DNA of 9,692 bases, taken from contig CAZBGL010000248.1 in assembly GCA_964491375.1 (NCBI GenBank), positions 1-9,692 on the forward strand, given 5' to 3'. A program made the translations under genes and the position numbers. Shown in pieces: positions 1 to 6,287 of the stretch. The notes under the pieces are model-generated. The model searched no databases. It was not told the DNA's origin and saw nothing but the letters and a program-made list of their open reading frames with translations. Source of the stretch: CAZBGL01 sp964491375. Lineage in GTDB: Bacteria > Desulfobacterota > Deferrisomatia > Deferrisomatales > Deferrisomataceae. Within the stretch, counting starts at the first letter, position 1, and every line of letters begins with the position of its first letter.

Positions 1-78
1 TCCCAGGAGCACGGCCATGGTGGCGGCCGTGGCGAGCGCCATCTTGGCCGAGAGGCTGCGTCGAACCGAGGCGAACAT
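1..78 (-). CDS. N-terminal fragment of a membrane-anchored protein, probably a methyl-accepting chemotaxis protein
   Basis: Only the first 26 codons lie in the window; the gene runs off the left edge. It starts at an ATG (76-78) preceded by a purine-rich Shine-Dalgarno stretch (GAGGGAGAG, 85-93) about 6 nt away. The peptide has a basic start (MFASVRRSLSAK) followed by an alanine-rich hydrophobic run (MALATAATMAVLLG). This is the usual look of the first membrane segment of a chemoreceptor or sensor kinase. It lies 51 bp downstream of cheW and in the same direction, which favours a chemoreceptor (MCP) feeding the CheR and CheW encoded just upstream. A histidine kinase or another exported protein cannot be excluded from 26 residues. 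The receptor assignment is inference from context; only the membrane-anchor-like N-terminus is seen. Confidence 0.5.
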   Translation of the reverse strand, partial: MFASVRRSLSAKMALATAATMAVLLG

Positions 79-129
79 GGCTGGCTCTCCCTCGCTCGTG
101 TTCCGAAACTCCCGCGGCCGGCCCCGGTC

Positions 130-678
130 CTATTCGCGTCCTCCCGGATCCGGCGGTTCCCTCACCGCGGAGCCCAGGACCAGTCCGGCCACGTCCAAAA
201 CGAAAACCGGGGGGGCGTTCCCCCATTCCCCCTTTACGACCCCTTCGGGGGCACCGGGCCAGGCCTCCTCCACCGGGTGCACTTCGGCGGAAGGAAGGGG
301 CACCACGTCCGCGATCCGGTCCACCCAGAAGGAGGCCCTCACCCCTTCTGCCTCCAGGATCACGAGATACCCCGGGCCGGGGGAGCGGTTCCCCGGCAGG
401 GCCAGAAACCCCTTCAGGTCCACCACGGAAAGCACCTCGCCCCGGACCCCGACAATCCCCACCACATGGGGAGGGACCCCGGGCAAGCGGGTGGCCCGCG
501 GCCGGCGCACCACCCCCCGGCACCCCGAGGCCTCCACCGCGAACCGGCGGTCCGCCACGTCGAATACGAGGTGGAGTCTCCCGGCCTCGGGCTCCTCGTG
601 GGGAGCCTCCAGTCCGTCCCAGTACTCGGCCCGGACTTCCTCCAGCCACCGGTTGAGATCGCTGTCACGCCCGCCCAC
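130..678 (-). CDS. cheW: CheW-like chemotaxis coupling protein
   Basis: 182 residues with one CheW domain (about residues 33-170). CheW proteins couple chemoreceptors to the CheA kinase at the inner membrane. Recognisable pieces are the first beta strands (RLHLVFDVADRRFAVEA), the central VVGIVGVRGEVLSVVDLKGF stretch (residues 72-91), which matches the family pattern of a strand, a Gly/Arg-Gly turn and an [IV][VI]DL motif, and the closing FVLDVAGLVLGS strand. A ~32-residue acidic and Trp-containing N-terminal extension is longer than in a minimal CheW. The start is GTG, supported by a GGAGGGAG Shine-Dalgarno (686-693) 7 nt upstream, and overlaps the cheR stop by 14 bp, so the two are probably translationally coupled. 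CheR-TPR followed by CheW resembles the wspC-wspD order. No CheA is in the window; it would be expected further left. Confidence 0.9.
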   Translation of the reverse strand: MGGRDSDLNRWLEEVRAEYWDGLEAPHEEPEAGRLHLVFDVADRRFAVEASGCRGVVRRPRATRLPGVPPHVVGIVGVRGEVLSVVDLKGFLALPGNRSPGPGYLVILEAEGVRASFWVDRIADVVPLPSAEVHPVEEAWPGAPEGVVKGEWGNAPPVFVLDVAGLVLGSAVREPPDPGGRE

Positions 679-2452
679 CGTGGCGCTCCCTCCACGCGAC
701 CAGGGCCTGTTGCACCACGTCCTCCAGGGCGTCCCGGTCCATTCCTCCGGTCATCCAGAGGGGGACGCCGGTTCCTGCACGCAGGGCCTCCAGTCCCTGC
801 TCCATCTCCCGGATCGCCCCCTCCACCCGGCCGAGACGGTGGAGGATCCACGACCGGTTCACCCGCGCCATGGTCAACGCAGGGTTCCGTTCCAAGGCCT
901 CCCCGTACCGCCGGAGGGCGGTTTCGTCGTCGCCACGGCGCTCGGCCAGCAGGCCCAAGAGGTAGTAGGCCTCCGGGACCCCCCCCGGGTGGAGCAGGGC
1001 CTGCCGGAGGTGGTGGTCGGCTTCGGCCTCCCGGCCTTCGTTGGCCCGCAGCACCGCCAGCCCGGTGTGCCCCCGGGGATCCTGGGGGTCGGCGGCCAGG
1101 ATTTCGGAAAACACCCTTTCCGCCTCCCCGAACCGCTCTGCGTCCAGGAGCGCCAGGCCCGCCCGGTACAGTTCGTGGAGCGAGGCGCCCCGTACGGACG
1201 GCGGCTCCGGGTCTGGGGCGGGCTCCCGGTCTGCCCGGCGTTTCCGGTAGTAGAAGCACCCGGCGGCCCGCACGGCTTCGAGTTCCCGGGGGCGCGGCCA
1301 CAGACTTTCTGACATGCCCAGAAACAAGGCCCCTCCTTCTTCCAGGCCGGCGGCCAGGTGGCGCACGACGCGGGCCGCCGCCCGCGGGGTGAAGTACATC
1401 AACGTGTTGCGGCAGAAGATCACCCGGAACGGGCCGTTGCGCCGAACCCAGTGCTCCAGTTCGGGGCCGGCGAGGTTCACCCGTTCGAACCGGACCACGG
1501 CGCGCACCGCGTCTTTGACGCGCACCTGCTCGCCTTCACGTTTCAGGTACCGCCTTTGGAGGTCGGGCGGCAGGTTCCGGACGGATCGGATGCGGTACGT
1601 CCCCTGCCGGGCCCGGGCCAGGCTCGGCGAGTGGAAATCCGTGCCCACCACCTCCACCGAGGCGCCGCGACCCAGGGTTTCGAGGCAGGCCATGGCGATG
1701 GAATAGGGTTCCTCGCCGGTGGCACACCCGGCCGACCAGATCCTTACGGGCTTGCCCCGGAGGGGGGGGAGGATCCGGGTCAAGAGGGTGGTGAACTGGC
1801 CCGCGTGTCGCCAGAAGTGGGTTTCGTTCACCGCCAAAAGGGCCGCCAGGTGCTCCACTTCCATCGAGCGGGTGCGTGCCCTGGAATGCAACGCGTGCAC
1901 GTAGCGGCGCGACGAGGGAAAGAGCCCCCCCATCACCCGCCGGCGCACGGCCTCCCGAAAGGGACGGCGCCGGACCGTGTGAAGGGACAGGCCGGTCTCC
2001 TCCTCCAAGACCTCCGCGATGGCATCCAGATCACGGGGAGGAGGCGTTCTGGCCGGGTAGGGCCAGCGTTTGGCGAAAGCCGCCCACGAACGGGCCGCCC
2101 GCCATACCACGGCCGCCAGCCGGCGCGGTTCCACCCCGCTCGGCAGCACCGCATAGGCCAAGGGGGCCGCGGCCAACGCGGCGGGGTCGTCGGCCAGGAG
2201 CACGACCCCAGGCGGGCACGGGGCGTCGGGCGAGACGGCCTCCAGGGCGAACCGGATCCGGTCCTCCCACCCCCTGGCCAGGACCACCGCCACGGATGTG
2301 CCGGGTGCGAACAGGTCCTCCACCGCGTCGGCCGGCCCGGCCCGAAGGCCGGCCGCGTCCAGACGGTCGGCCAGGGCCCGCGCCGCAAGCGGGTCGCTCG
2401 CCCCGGCCCGCAACCGAATCTCACCGCTCGGATCGGTCGGATGGCTTGCCAC
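665..2452 (-). CDS. cheR: CheR-type chemoreceptor methyltransferase with N-terminal pseudo-receiver and C-terminal TPR repeats (FrzF/WspC-like)
   Basis: 595 residues. CheR enzymes methylate glutamates of chemoreceptors using S-adenosylmethionine. Residues ~141-225 form the CheR helical N-domain (including LLAVNETHFWR). Residues ~230-400 are the catalytic domain, with SAM motif SAGCATGEEPYS (240-251), VVGTDF (268-273), IFCRNTLMYF (345-354) and GMSESL (379-384). Residues ~424-560 hold three to four TPR-like helical repeats, as in FrzF and WspC. Residues ~11-125 before the CheR part look like an alternating beta/alpha receiver fold (GVVLLADDP, then AYAVLPSG in the YLxKP position), but the phospho-acceptor Asp, acidic pocket and Lys are not present. 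The start is GTG with GGAGG (2461-2465) 8 nt upstream, overlapping the end of corC by 32 bp. The methyltransferase call is firm; the receiver-like reading of the N-terminus is tentative. Confidence 0.93.
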   Translation of the reverse strand: MASHPTDPSGEIRLRAGASDPLAARALADRLDAAGLRAGPADAVEDLFAPGTSVAVVLARGWEDRIRFALEAVSPDAPCPPGVVLLADDPAALAAAPLAYAVLPSGVEPRRLAAVVWRAARSWAAFAKRWPYPARTPPPRDLDAIAEVLEEETGLSLHTVRRRPFREAVRRRVMGGLFPSSRRYVHALHSRARTRSMEVEHLAALLAVNETHFWRHAGQFTTLLTRILPPLRGKPVRIWSAGCATGEEPYSIAMACLETLGRGASVEVVGTDFHSPSLARARQGTYRIRSVRNLPPDLQRRYLKREGEQVRVKDAVRAVVRFERVNLAGPELEHWVRRNGPFRVIFCRNTLMYFTPRAAARVVRHLAAGLEEGGALFLGMSESLWPRPRELEAVRAAGCFYYRKRRADREPAPDPEPPSVRGASLHELYRAGLALLDAERFGEAERVFSEILAADPQDPRGHTGLAVLRANEGREAEADHHLRQALLHPGGVPEAYYLLGLLAERRGDDETALRRYGEALERNPALTMARVNRSWILHRLGRVEGAIREMEQGLEALRAGTGVPLWMTGGMDRDALEDVVQQALVAWRERHGGRA

Positions 2453-3290
2453 CGTGCGGGCCTCCGCGCGCCAGGGGTCGGATCGTCACCTCTTTGACGC
2501 GCCTCTTATCGGCATCCCGCACAGTGATCTCAAGGCCCCGGTACCGGAAGGTCTCTCCGGGCTTGGGGATCCTGCCCAGTTCCCGGAACACGAGCCCCCC
2601 CACGGTCTCGAACCCCTGGGCGGCCAGGTCCACGCCCAGACGTTCTTCCAGTTTTTCGATCTCGGTGCGCGCGTCCACCCGGAGCCCTTCCCGGGTCTCC
2701 TCGATCTCGCCCGCGTCGGTTTCGTGGAGGTCTTGGATCTCCCCCACGATCTCCTCGAGTACGTCCCCCAAGGTCACGAGGCCGGACACCCCGCCGTACT
2801 CGTCCACGGCCAGGGCGAAGTGCGTCCGCTGGCGCTTGAACTCGGTGAGCAGTCGTTCGAGGGTGAGGGTCTCGGGCACGAACAGGGCGGGATGGAGCAG
2901 GGTGCCCAAAGGGGGGTGGGGAGGGGCCTGCCCCCAGTGGCGCAGCACGTCCCGTGCCGTGACCACCCCGACCACCCGGTCCAGATCCCCTTCGTGGACC
3001 GGGATGCGGGAATGTCCCCATTCCACCATGCGGGCCACGACAGCCTCCAGGGGCTCGTCCCGTTCCGCCGCCACGATGTCCGTGCGGGGGACCATGATCT
3101 CCCGGACCCGGGTCCGACGGAAGGAAAGCACGGACAGGAGCATCTCCTCCTCGTCCGGCTGGAGCAGGCCCTCGGCCGTGCCCTCCTCGATCAGGTCCTC
3201 CATCTCGCGCACCAGGTCTCGCCGGCGCACCCCGGGCCGGATCCATTCCAACAGGAGCCTCCAGGGGCTGGGAGAACGCCGATCGCTCAC
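2421..3290 (-). CDS. corC: CorC/HlyC-family CBS-domain protein (cytoplasmic, no DUF21 membrane domain)
   Basis: 289 residues, matching the short CorC (YbeX) type rather than the long membrane-bound hemolysin-like type. After a basic N-terminus come two CBS domains (about 65-120, containing IMVPRTDIVA and HSRIPVHEGDLDRVVGVV; and 128-185, containing FALAVDEYGGVSGLVTLGD), then a C-terminal CorC_HlyC domain (about 200-272, with FETVGGLVFRELGRIP and FRYRGLEITV). CBS pairs bind adenine nucleotides. CorC has been linked to magnesium/cobalt resistance, and in enterics ybeX lies next to ybeY; here the two share an operon with one gene between them. The GTG start overlaps the preceding stop as GTGA, which implies translational coupling. 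There is no strong Shine-Dalgarno of its own. The family is certain; the physiological role is inferred. Confidence 0.92.
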   Translation of the reverse strand: MSDRRSPSPWRLLLEWIRPGVRRRDLVREMEDLIEEGTAEGLLQPDEEEMLLSVLSFRRTRVREIMVPRTDIVAAERDEPLEAVVARMVEWGHSRIPVHEGDLDRVVGVVTARDVLRHWGQAPPHPPLGTLLHPALFVPETLTLERLLTEFKRQRTHFALAVDEYGGVSGLVTLGDVLEEIVGEIQDLHETDAGEIEETREGLRVDARTEIEKLEERLGVDLAAQGFETVGGLVFRELGRIPKPGETFRYRGLEITVRDADKRRVKEVTIRPLARGGPHGGKPSDRSER

Positions 3291-3997
3291 TTGAGTCCGT
3301 ACCCGATGATCCAGTAGAACAGCCCCGCCAGCCCGGCCCCCACCGCCGCCCCGGCCGCTACCTCGGTAAAACTGTGGATGCGCAGCAGGAGCCTGCTGTG
3401 GCTCACCATCAGGGCGAGCGCCCCCGAAAGCGCGGTCACGACCCAGTCGCGGGTGTGGAGGCTCAGCAGGGTGGCCACGGCGAACGCCACCGCGGCGTGC
3501 CCCGAGGGGAAGCCTCCGTGGAGGGGCCGTCCGCGGCCCAAGAGGGCCTTAAGCAACACCACCACCACGAGCACGGCCAGCAGGGTCGCCGCAGCCGCCA
3601 TGGGCGTGCGTTCCCCCGGGGTCGTGGGGATCTCCCGGACCACGGGGGCCACCCGGGGTCCGAACACCACCCATCCCACGGCCACCGCCCCGAACGCCGC
3701 CACGAGCACGGCGCCGGCGGCCACGTCTTTGGCCGCCCGGGCCAGGGGATGGTAGTCGGGGCAGGCCAGATCCACCACGCTCTCAAAAGCCGTGTTCAGG
3801 AGTTCGGCCACCAGCACGCCGGCGGCGGCCAGGCACAACAGGGCGAACTCCCCTGGTGTGACGCCGAAGCGGGGTGCGAGGGTGAGCACCAGCAGGGCGG
3901 CCACCGCATGCCAGCGCATGTGGCGCTGACCCTTCACCGCCTCCAGAATCCCCTCGACCGCGCAGTTGAGGGTTTCAAGCCAGTGTTTCGGTTTCAC
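3287..3997 (-). CDS. Fusion protein: DgkA-type undecaprenol/diacylglycerol kinase plus PAP2-family phosphatase
   Basis: 236 residues in one continuous frame. The N-terminal half (about 5-113) is the small membrane kinase family DgkA/UdpK: VKGQRHMRWH (21-30), the catalytic-helix motif AELLNTAFESVVDL (64-77) and YHPLARAAKDVAAGAVLVAA (82-101) are classic, with three hydrophobic helices. The C-terminal half (about 130-236) is a PAP2 phosphatase with motif 1 K150-x6-R157-P158, motif 2 PSGH (164-167) and motif 3 S201-R202-x5-H208-x3-E212, where Glu replaces the usual Asp. Both are inner-membrane enzymes. The likely substrates are undecaprenol and undecaprenyl (pyro)phosphate, meaning cell-wall lipid-carrier supply, with diacylglycerol as the alternative. 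The GTG start was chosen because the DgkA family begins about 10 residues before the conserved VEG helix. It overlaps ybeY by 23 bp, and ybeY-dgkA adjacency is a widely conserved neighbourhood. Confidence 0.9.
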   Translation of the reverse strand: MKPKHWLETLNCAVEGILEAVKGQRHMRWHAVAALLVLTLAPRFGVTPGEFALLCLAAAGVLVAELLNTAFESVVDLACPDYHPLARAAKDVAAGAVLVAAFGAVAVGWVVFGPRVAPVVREIPTTPGERTPMAAAATLLAVLVVVVLLKALLGRGRPLHGGFPSGHAAVAFAVATLLSLHTRDWVVTALSGALALMVSHSRLLLRIHSFTEVAAGAAVGAGLAGLFYWIIGYGLK

Positions 3998-4436
3998 CGA
4001 CCACCCGTCCGAACAGGGACTCCTGGAGCGTCTCCATCTCGGCGGCCTTCTCGGGCGGCACACCCACGTGATCGTGGCCGAGGAGGTGGAGCAGCCCGTG
4101 GATCAGGTAGTATGCCACCGCGTCGTCCGGCGAAAGCCCGGCCTCGGCCCCCTCACGGATCGCGGTGTCCGCACTGATGACCACGTCCCCGAGCAGGTCG
4201 GGCTCCACGCCCCCGAACGCCCCTTCCCTCTGGGGAAAGCTGATCACGTTGGTGGGGGAGTCCAGCCCGAAGAACTCCCGGTGCAAGCGTCGGATCTCCT
4301 CGTCGGAACACAGCCAGACGGAGAGCTCGGCCCGGTCGCTGCATCCCAGCAGGTGCAGGGCCCTCTCGGCCCGCCGGCGGAGCCGGTCTTCGTCGATCCC
4401 CGCCTCGGGCCGGTCGTTTCGGATCAGGATGCGCAT
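3975..4436 (-). CDS. ybeY: Endoribonuclease YbeY (rRNA maturation factor)
   Basis: 153 residues, normal length for the UPF0054/YbeY family. These metal-dependent enzymes take part in 16S rRNA 3'-end maturation and ribosome quality control in the cytoplasm. The zinc-binding signature H-x3-H-x5-H is complete in HGLLHLLGHDH (H113, H117, H123). The upstream family motifs LHREFFGLDSPTNVISFP (51-68) and LLGDVVIS (81-88) are also present. The start is an ATG with only a weak ribosome-binding sequence, and a 12-bp palindrome occupies the place where one would be expected. It is the first gene of the leftward operon, preceded by a good promoter. The function is confidently assigned from the family. 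Confidence 0.96.
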   Translation of the reverse strand: MRILIRNDRPEAGIDEDRLRRRAERALHLLGCSDRAELSVWLCSDEEIRRLHREFFGLDSPTNVISFPQREGAFGGVEPDLLGDVVISADTAIREGAEAGLSPDDAVAYYLIHGLLHLLGHDHVGVPPEKAAEMETLQESLFGRVVGETETLA

Positions 4437-4444
4437 GGGGCGAG

Positions 4445-4456
4445 CCTGTGCACAGG
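4445..4456. promoter_or_regulatory. 12-bp perfect palindrome in the ybeY leader
   Basis: CCTGTGCACAGG is its own reverse complement. It lies between the predicted transcription start (around 4468) and the ybeY ATG, ending 8 nt before the start codon, exactly where the ribosome-binding site should be. It could be a repressor operator for the leftward operon or a short RNA hairpin that hides the start. The palindrome is seen directly; its role is inference, and a chance palindrome in GC-rich DNA is possible. Confidence 0.35.
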
Positions 4457-4474
4457 GAACGGTGTCCGGTCCGG

Positions 4475-4503
4475 ATGCTACGGGAGGCCCCCGGGGGTGT
4501 CAA
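4475..4503 (-). promoter_or_regulatory. Sigma-70-type promoter of the ybeY-to-chemosensory operon
   Basis: On the minus strand there is a perfect TTGACA -35 box (4498-4503), a 17-bp spacer and a TAGCAT -10 box (4475-4480, four of six matches including the key T, A and final T). This predicts a start around 4468 and a leader of about 32 nt before ybeY. The spacer contains a 10-bp palindrome, CCCCCGGGGG (4488-4497). No other clear promoter was noticed within the leftward gene run, so this may drive everything down to the fragment at the left edge. Confidence 0.65.
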
Positions 4504-4528
4504 GCGCCGGAAACTTCGGGGGAAACCG

Positions 4529-4558
4529 TTGAACCGCCGGAGCCGGATGTGCTAGGGT
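4529..4558 (+). promoter_or_regulatory. Extended -10 promoter for the coiled-coil/diguanylate cyclase pair
   Basis: The plus strand shows TTGAAC (-35, 4529-4534), an 18-bp spacer and TAGGGT (-10, 4553-4558) directly preceded by TGC, which is the TGn of an extended -10. The -10 keeps the most conserved T, A and T. A start near 4565 would give a leader of about 23 nt that includes the GGAGGAAGAGG ribosome-binding site (4569-4579). It is divergent from the ybeY promoter, with the two -35 boxes about 25 bp apart. Confidence 0.5.
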
Positions 4559-4587
4559 TGCGTTCGTCGGAGGAAGAGGCCGTGCCC

Positions 4588-4818
4588 ATGTCTGCGTCCC
4601 TGCAGCAGGAACTGGAAGAGATCAACCGGGAGCTCCGGAAGACCTTCCATCGCCTGGAATCCCTCCTGGAAAAGCAGAGGCGCGCCCTCCGGGAGGCCGA
4701 GATTCTCGAAGACCACCGCGAGCGCGAGCACCTGGAAGAGGTGATCCGCCAGATCGAGCGGAAGCTCCGGGAGATCCGGCAGATCGGGCTCGTCCGTGTC
4801 CCCTCAGAATCCAAATGA
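4588..4818 (+). CDS. Small coiled-coil protein of unknown function
   Basis: 76 residues, not recognised as a known family. From about residue 5 to 66 it is almost wholly predicted helix with heptad-spaced Leu/Ile and very many Glu/Arg (for example LQQELEEINRELRK, EHLEEVIRQIERKLREI), so a charged coiled coil is likely. The C-terminus ends QIGLVRVPSESK. There is no signal peptide, membrane segment or cysteine. The start ATG has a strong ribosome-binding site (GGAGGAAGAGG, 4569-4579) 8 nt upstream, and an extended -10 promoter precedes it. Its stop overlaps the start of the GGDEF gene as ATGA, so the two are made together. It could bind the coiled-coil linker of that cyclase or act as its adaptor, but that is inference from coupling only. 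Confidence 0.85.
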   Translation: MSASLQQELEEINRELRKTFHRLESLLEKQRRALREAEILEDHREREHLEEVIRQIERKLREIRQIGLVRVPSESK

Positions 4819-6287
4819 CCGTTCCGGAGCGCCGTCTCCTGGTCATCGCCCCGCCCGCGCCCTGGATCCCCGAAGGATCCGTACAGGTGGGCCGCTGGCG
4901 TGTGGCGGCGACGCGTGTGGACCGGGCTGACGAGCGACCGGGCGACTGGGACGTGGTCGCCTTCCGGGTGGATGCCGTGGGTTGCCCGGACGCCCGGGAG
5001 GTGTTGCAGGCGCTGCGCCGGATCGCCCCGGAGGCGACCTTCCTGCCGGTGGCTCGAGAGCCCGACCTTTCCGAAGCCCTCCTGTTCCTGAAGAACGGCG
5101 CCTACGAGTACCTGGAGGAACCCCTGGAGCCCGGGGAGTTCCTGAGGGCCTTGCAAGAGGCGCTGGAGAACCGGGAGGCCTTCCAGGAGATCCTCGCCCT
5201 GAACCGCACCCTGGAGGCCCAGGCCCGGCAACTGCGCAGGGAAAAGGAGGAACTCGAGCGCCGCAACCGGGAGCTGGAGGCCGCAAGCCTCCTGGCCCGG
5301 GATCTGGCCCTGTCCCTGGAACCCGATCAGGTGGTGGAGCGGCTGGCCTCCCGGCTCCTGGACACCTTCCCGGGGAGGGAGGTCCGGGTCGCGCTGTTCA
5401 GCCGCCGCCGCCGGTCGTTGCGCATCGTTTTCCCCCCTCAGGCCGAGCGCCGGGTTCTGCGCCTGGACACCCCGGAACACCGCGCGTGGATTCGGGACCT
5501 TCTCCGAAACGGGCAGGGCCTGGAGGCGGCCGGCGGGGCGGTTCCCGAGCCCCTGGCCCCGCGGCCGGGACACGCGTGCGCCGTGGTACCCATGGCGGCC
5601 CGCGGCCGGCCCGTCGGCCTGCTCTGGGTGGAGTCGGACGGGCCGGGCGAGTCGATTCCCCGGGACGAGCTCCAGTTGCTCCACATCTTTGCGGACACTG
5701 CGGCCATCGCCCTGGAGAACGCACGGCTGTACCAGGCCATGCGGGATCTGTCGGTCCGGGACGAGCTGACCGGCCTGTACAACCGCCGGTATTTCCAGGA
5801 GCGGTTCCGGGCCGAATGGGATCACGCCACGCGGCACGGCATGCCCCTTTCGCTGCTGCTCGTGGACATCGATTACTTCAAGCGCCTCAACGACGGCACC
5901 GACCACCTGACAGGCGACGAGGCGCTGCGCCGCGTGGCCCGGACCCTGGCGCGCAACACCCGGGGCATCGACACGGTGGCCCGGTACGGCGGGGAGGAGT
6001 TCGTGGTGCTTCTGCCCCGCACGGACGGCCGGGGAGCCCGTGTCGTGGCGGAGAAGCTCAGGAAGGTGGTGCTGGAGACCCCGTTTCCCGGGGAGCACGT
6101 GGTCCCGGGCGGGAAGCTGACGATCAGCGTGGGCGGGGCGGCATACCCCGGCGCGGCCCGTTCCCCTGAGGAGCTCCTCGAACGGGCGGATCATGCGCTT
6201 TACCGGGCCAAGCAGACCGGCCGCAACCGGACGTGCCTGTGGAACGGAGACGGGGAACCGCCGGTCCCGGAGCACAGGGGCCCTTAA
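4815..6287 (+). CDS. Diguanylate cyclase with degenerate receiver, coiled coil, GAF and GGDEF domains
   Basis: 490 residues, cytoplasmic. The predicted reaction makes cyclic di-GMP from two GTP. Residues ~5-118 resemble a receiver, but Arg51 sits at the phospho-acceptor position (WDVVAFR), the N-terminal acidic pair is absent (VIAPPA) and Glu102 replaces the conserved Lys in YLEEP. Residues ~118-165 are a charged coiled coil. Residues ~165-305 are a GAF domain (closing IFADTAAIALENARLY). Residues ~312-478 are GGDEF: DELTGLYNRRYF, DIDYFKRLND (351-360), active-site GGEEF (392-396), and the RxxD inhibitory site RGID (383-386) five residues before it. One variation is that NDGTDHLTGD has Asp363 where the family usually has Gly before His. 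The ATG overlaps the preceding stop (ATGA) and lacks its own strong ribosome-binding site. The cyclase activity is well supported; the input signal is unknown, and a GAF ligand is plausible. Confidence 0.93.
   Translation: MTVPERRLLVIAPPAPWIPEGSVQVGRWRVAATRVDRADERPGDWDVVAFRVDAVGCPDAREVLQALRRIAPEATFLPVAREPDLSEALLFLKNGAYEYLEEPLEPGEFLRALQEALENREAFQEILALNRTLEAQARQLRREKEELERRNRELEAASLLARDLALSLEPDQVVERLASRLLDTFPGREVRVALFSRRRRSLRIVFPPQAERRVLRLDTPEHRAWIRDLLRNGQGLEAAGGAVPEPLAPRPGHACAVVPMAARGRPVGLLWVESDGPGESIPRDELQLLHIFADTAAIALENARLYQAMRDLSVRDELTGLYNRRYFQERFRAEWDHATRHGMPLSLLLVDIDYFKRLNDGTDHLTGDEALRRVARTLARNTRGIDTVARYGGEEFVVLLPRTDGRGARVVAEKLRKVVLETPFPGEHVVPGGKLTISVGGAAYPGAARSPEELLERADHALYRAKQTGRNRTCLWNGDGEPPVPEHRGP

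Noticed and set aside
17..2497. Long open frames on the plus strand opposite cheW, cheR and corC (such as 17-1312 and 1358-2497)
   Set aside because: They are Pro/Arg/Gly-rich, match no family and lie wholly antisense to genes with clear domains. Such frames are expected in very GC-rich DNA.
3998..4063. Longer N-terminus for the kinase/PAP2 fusion, starting at 4063
   Set aside because: It would overlap ybeY by 89 bp and adds an Arg/Pro-rich stretch foreign to the DgkA family.
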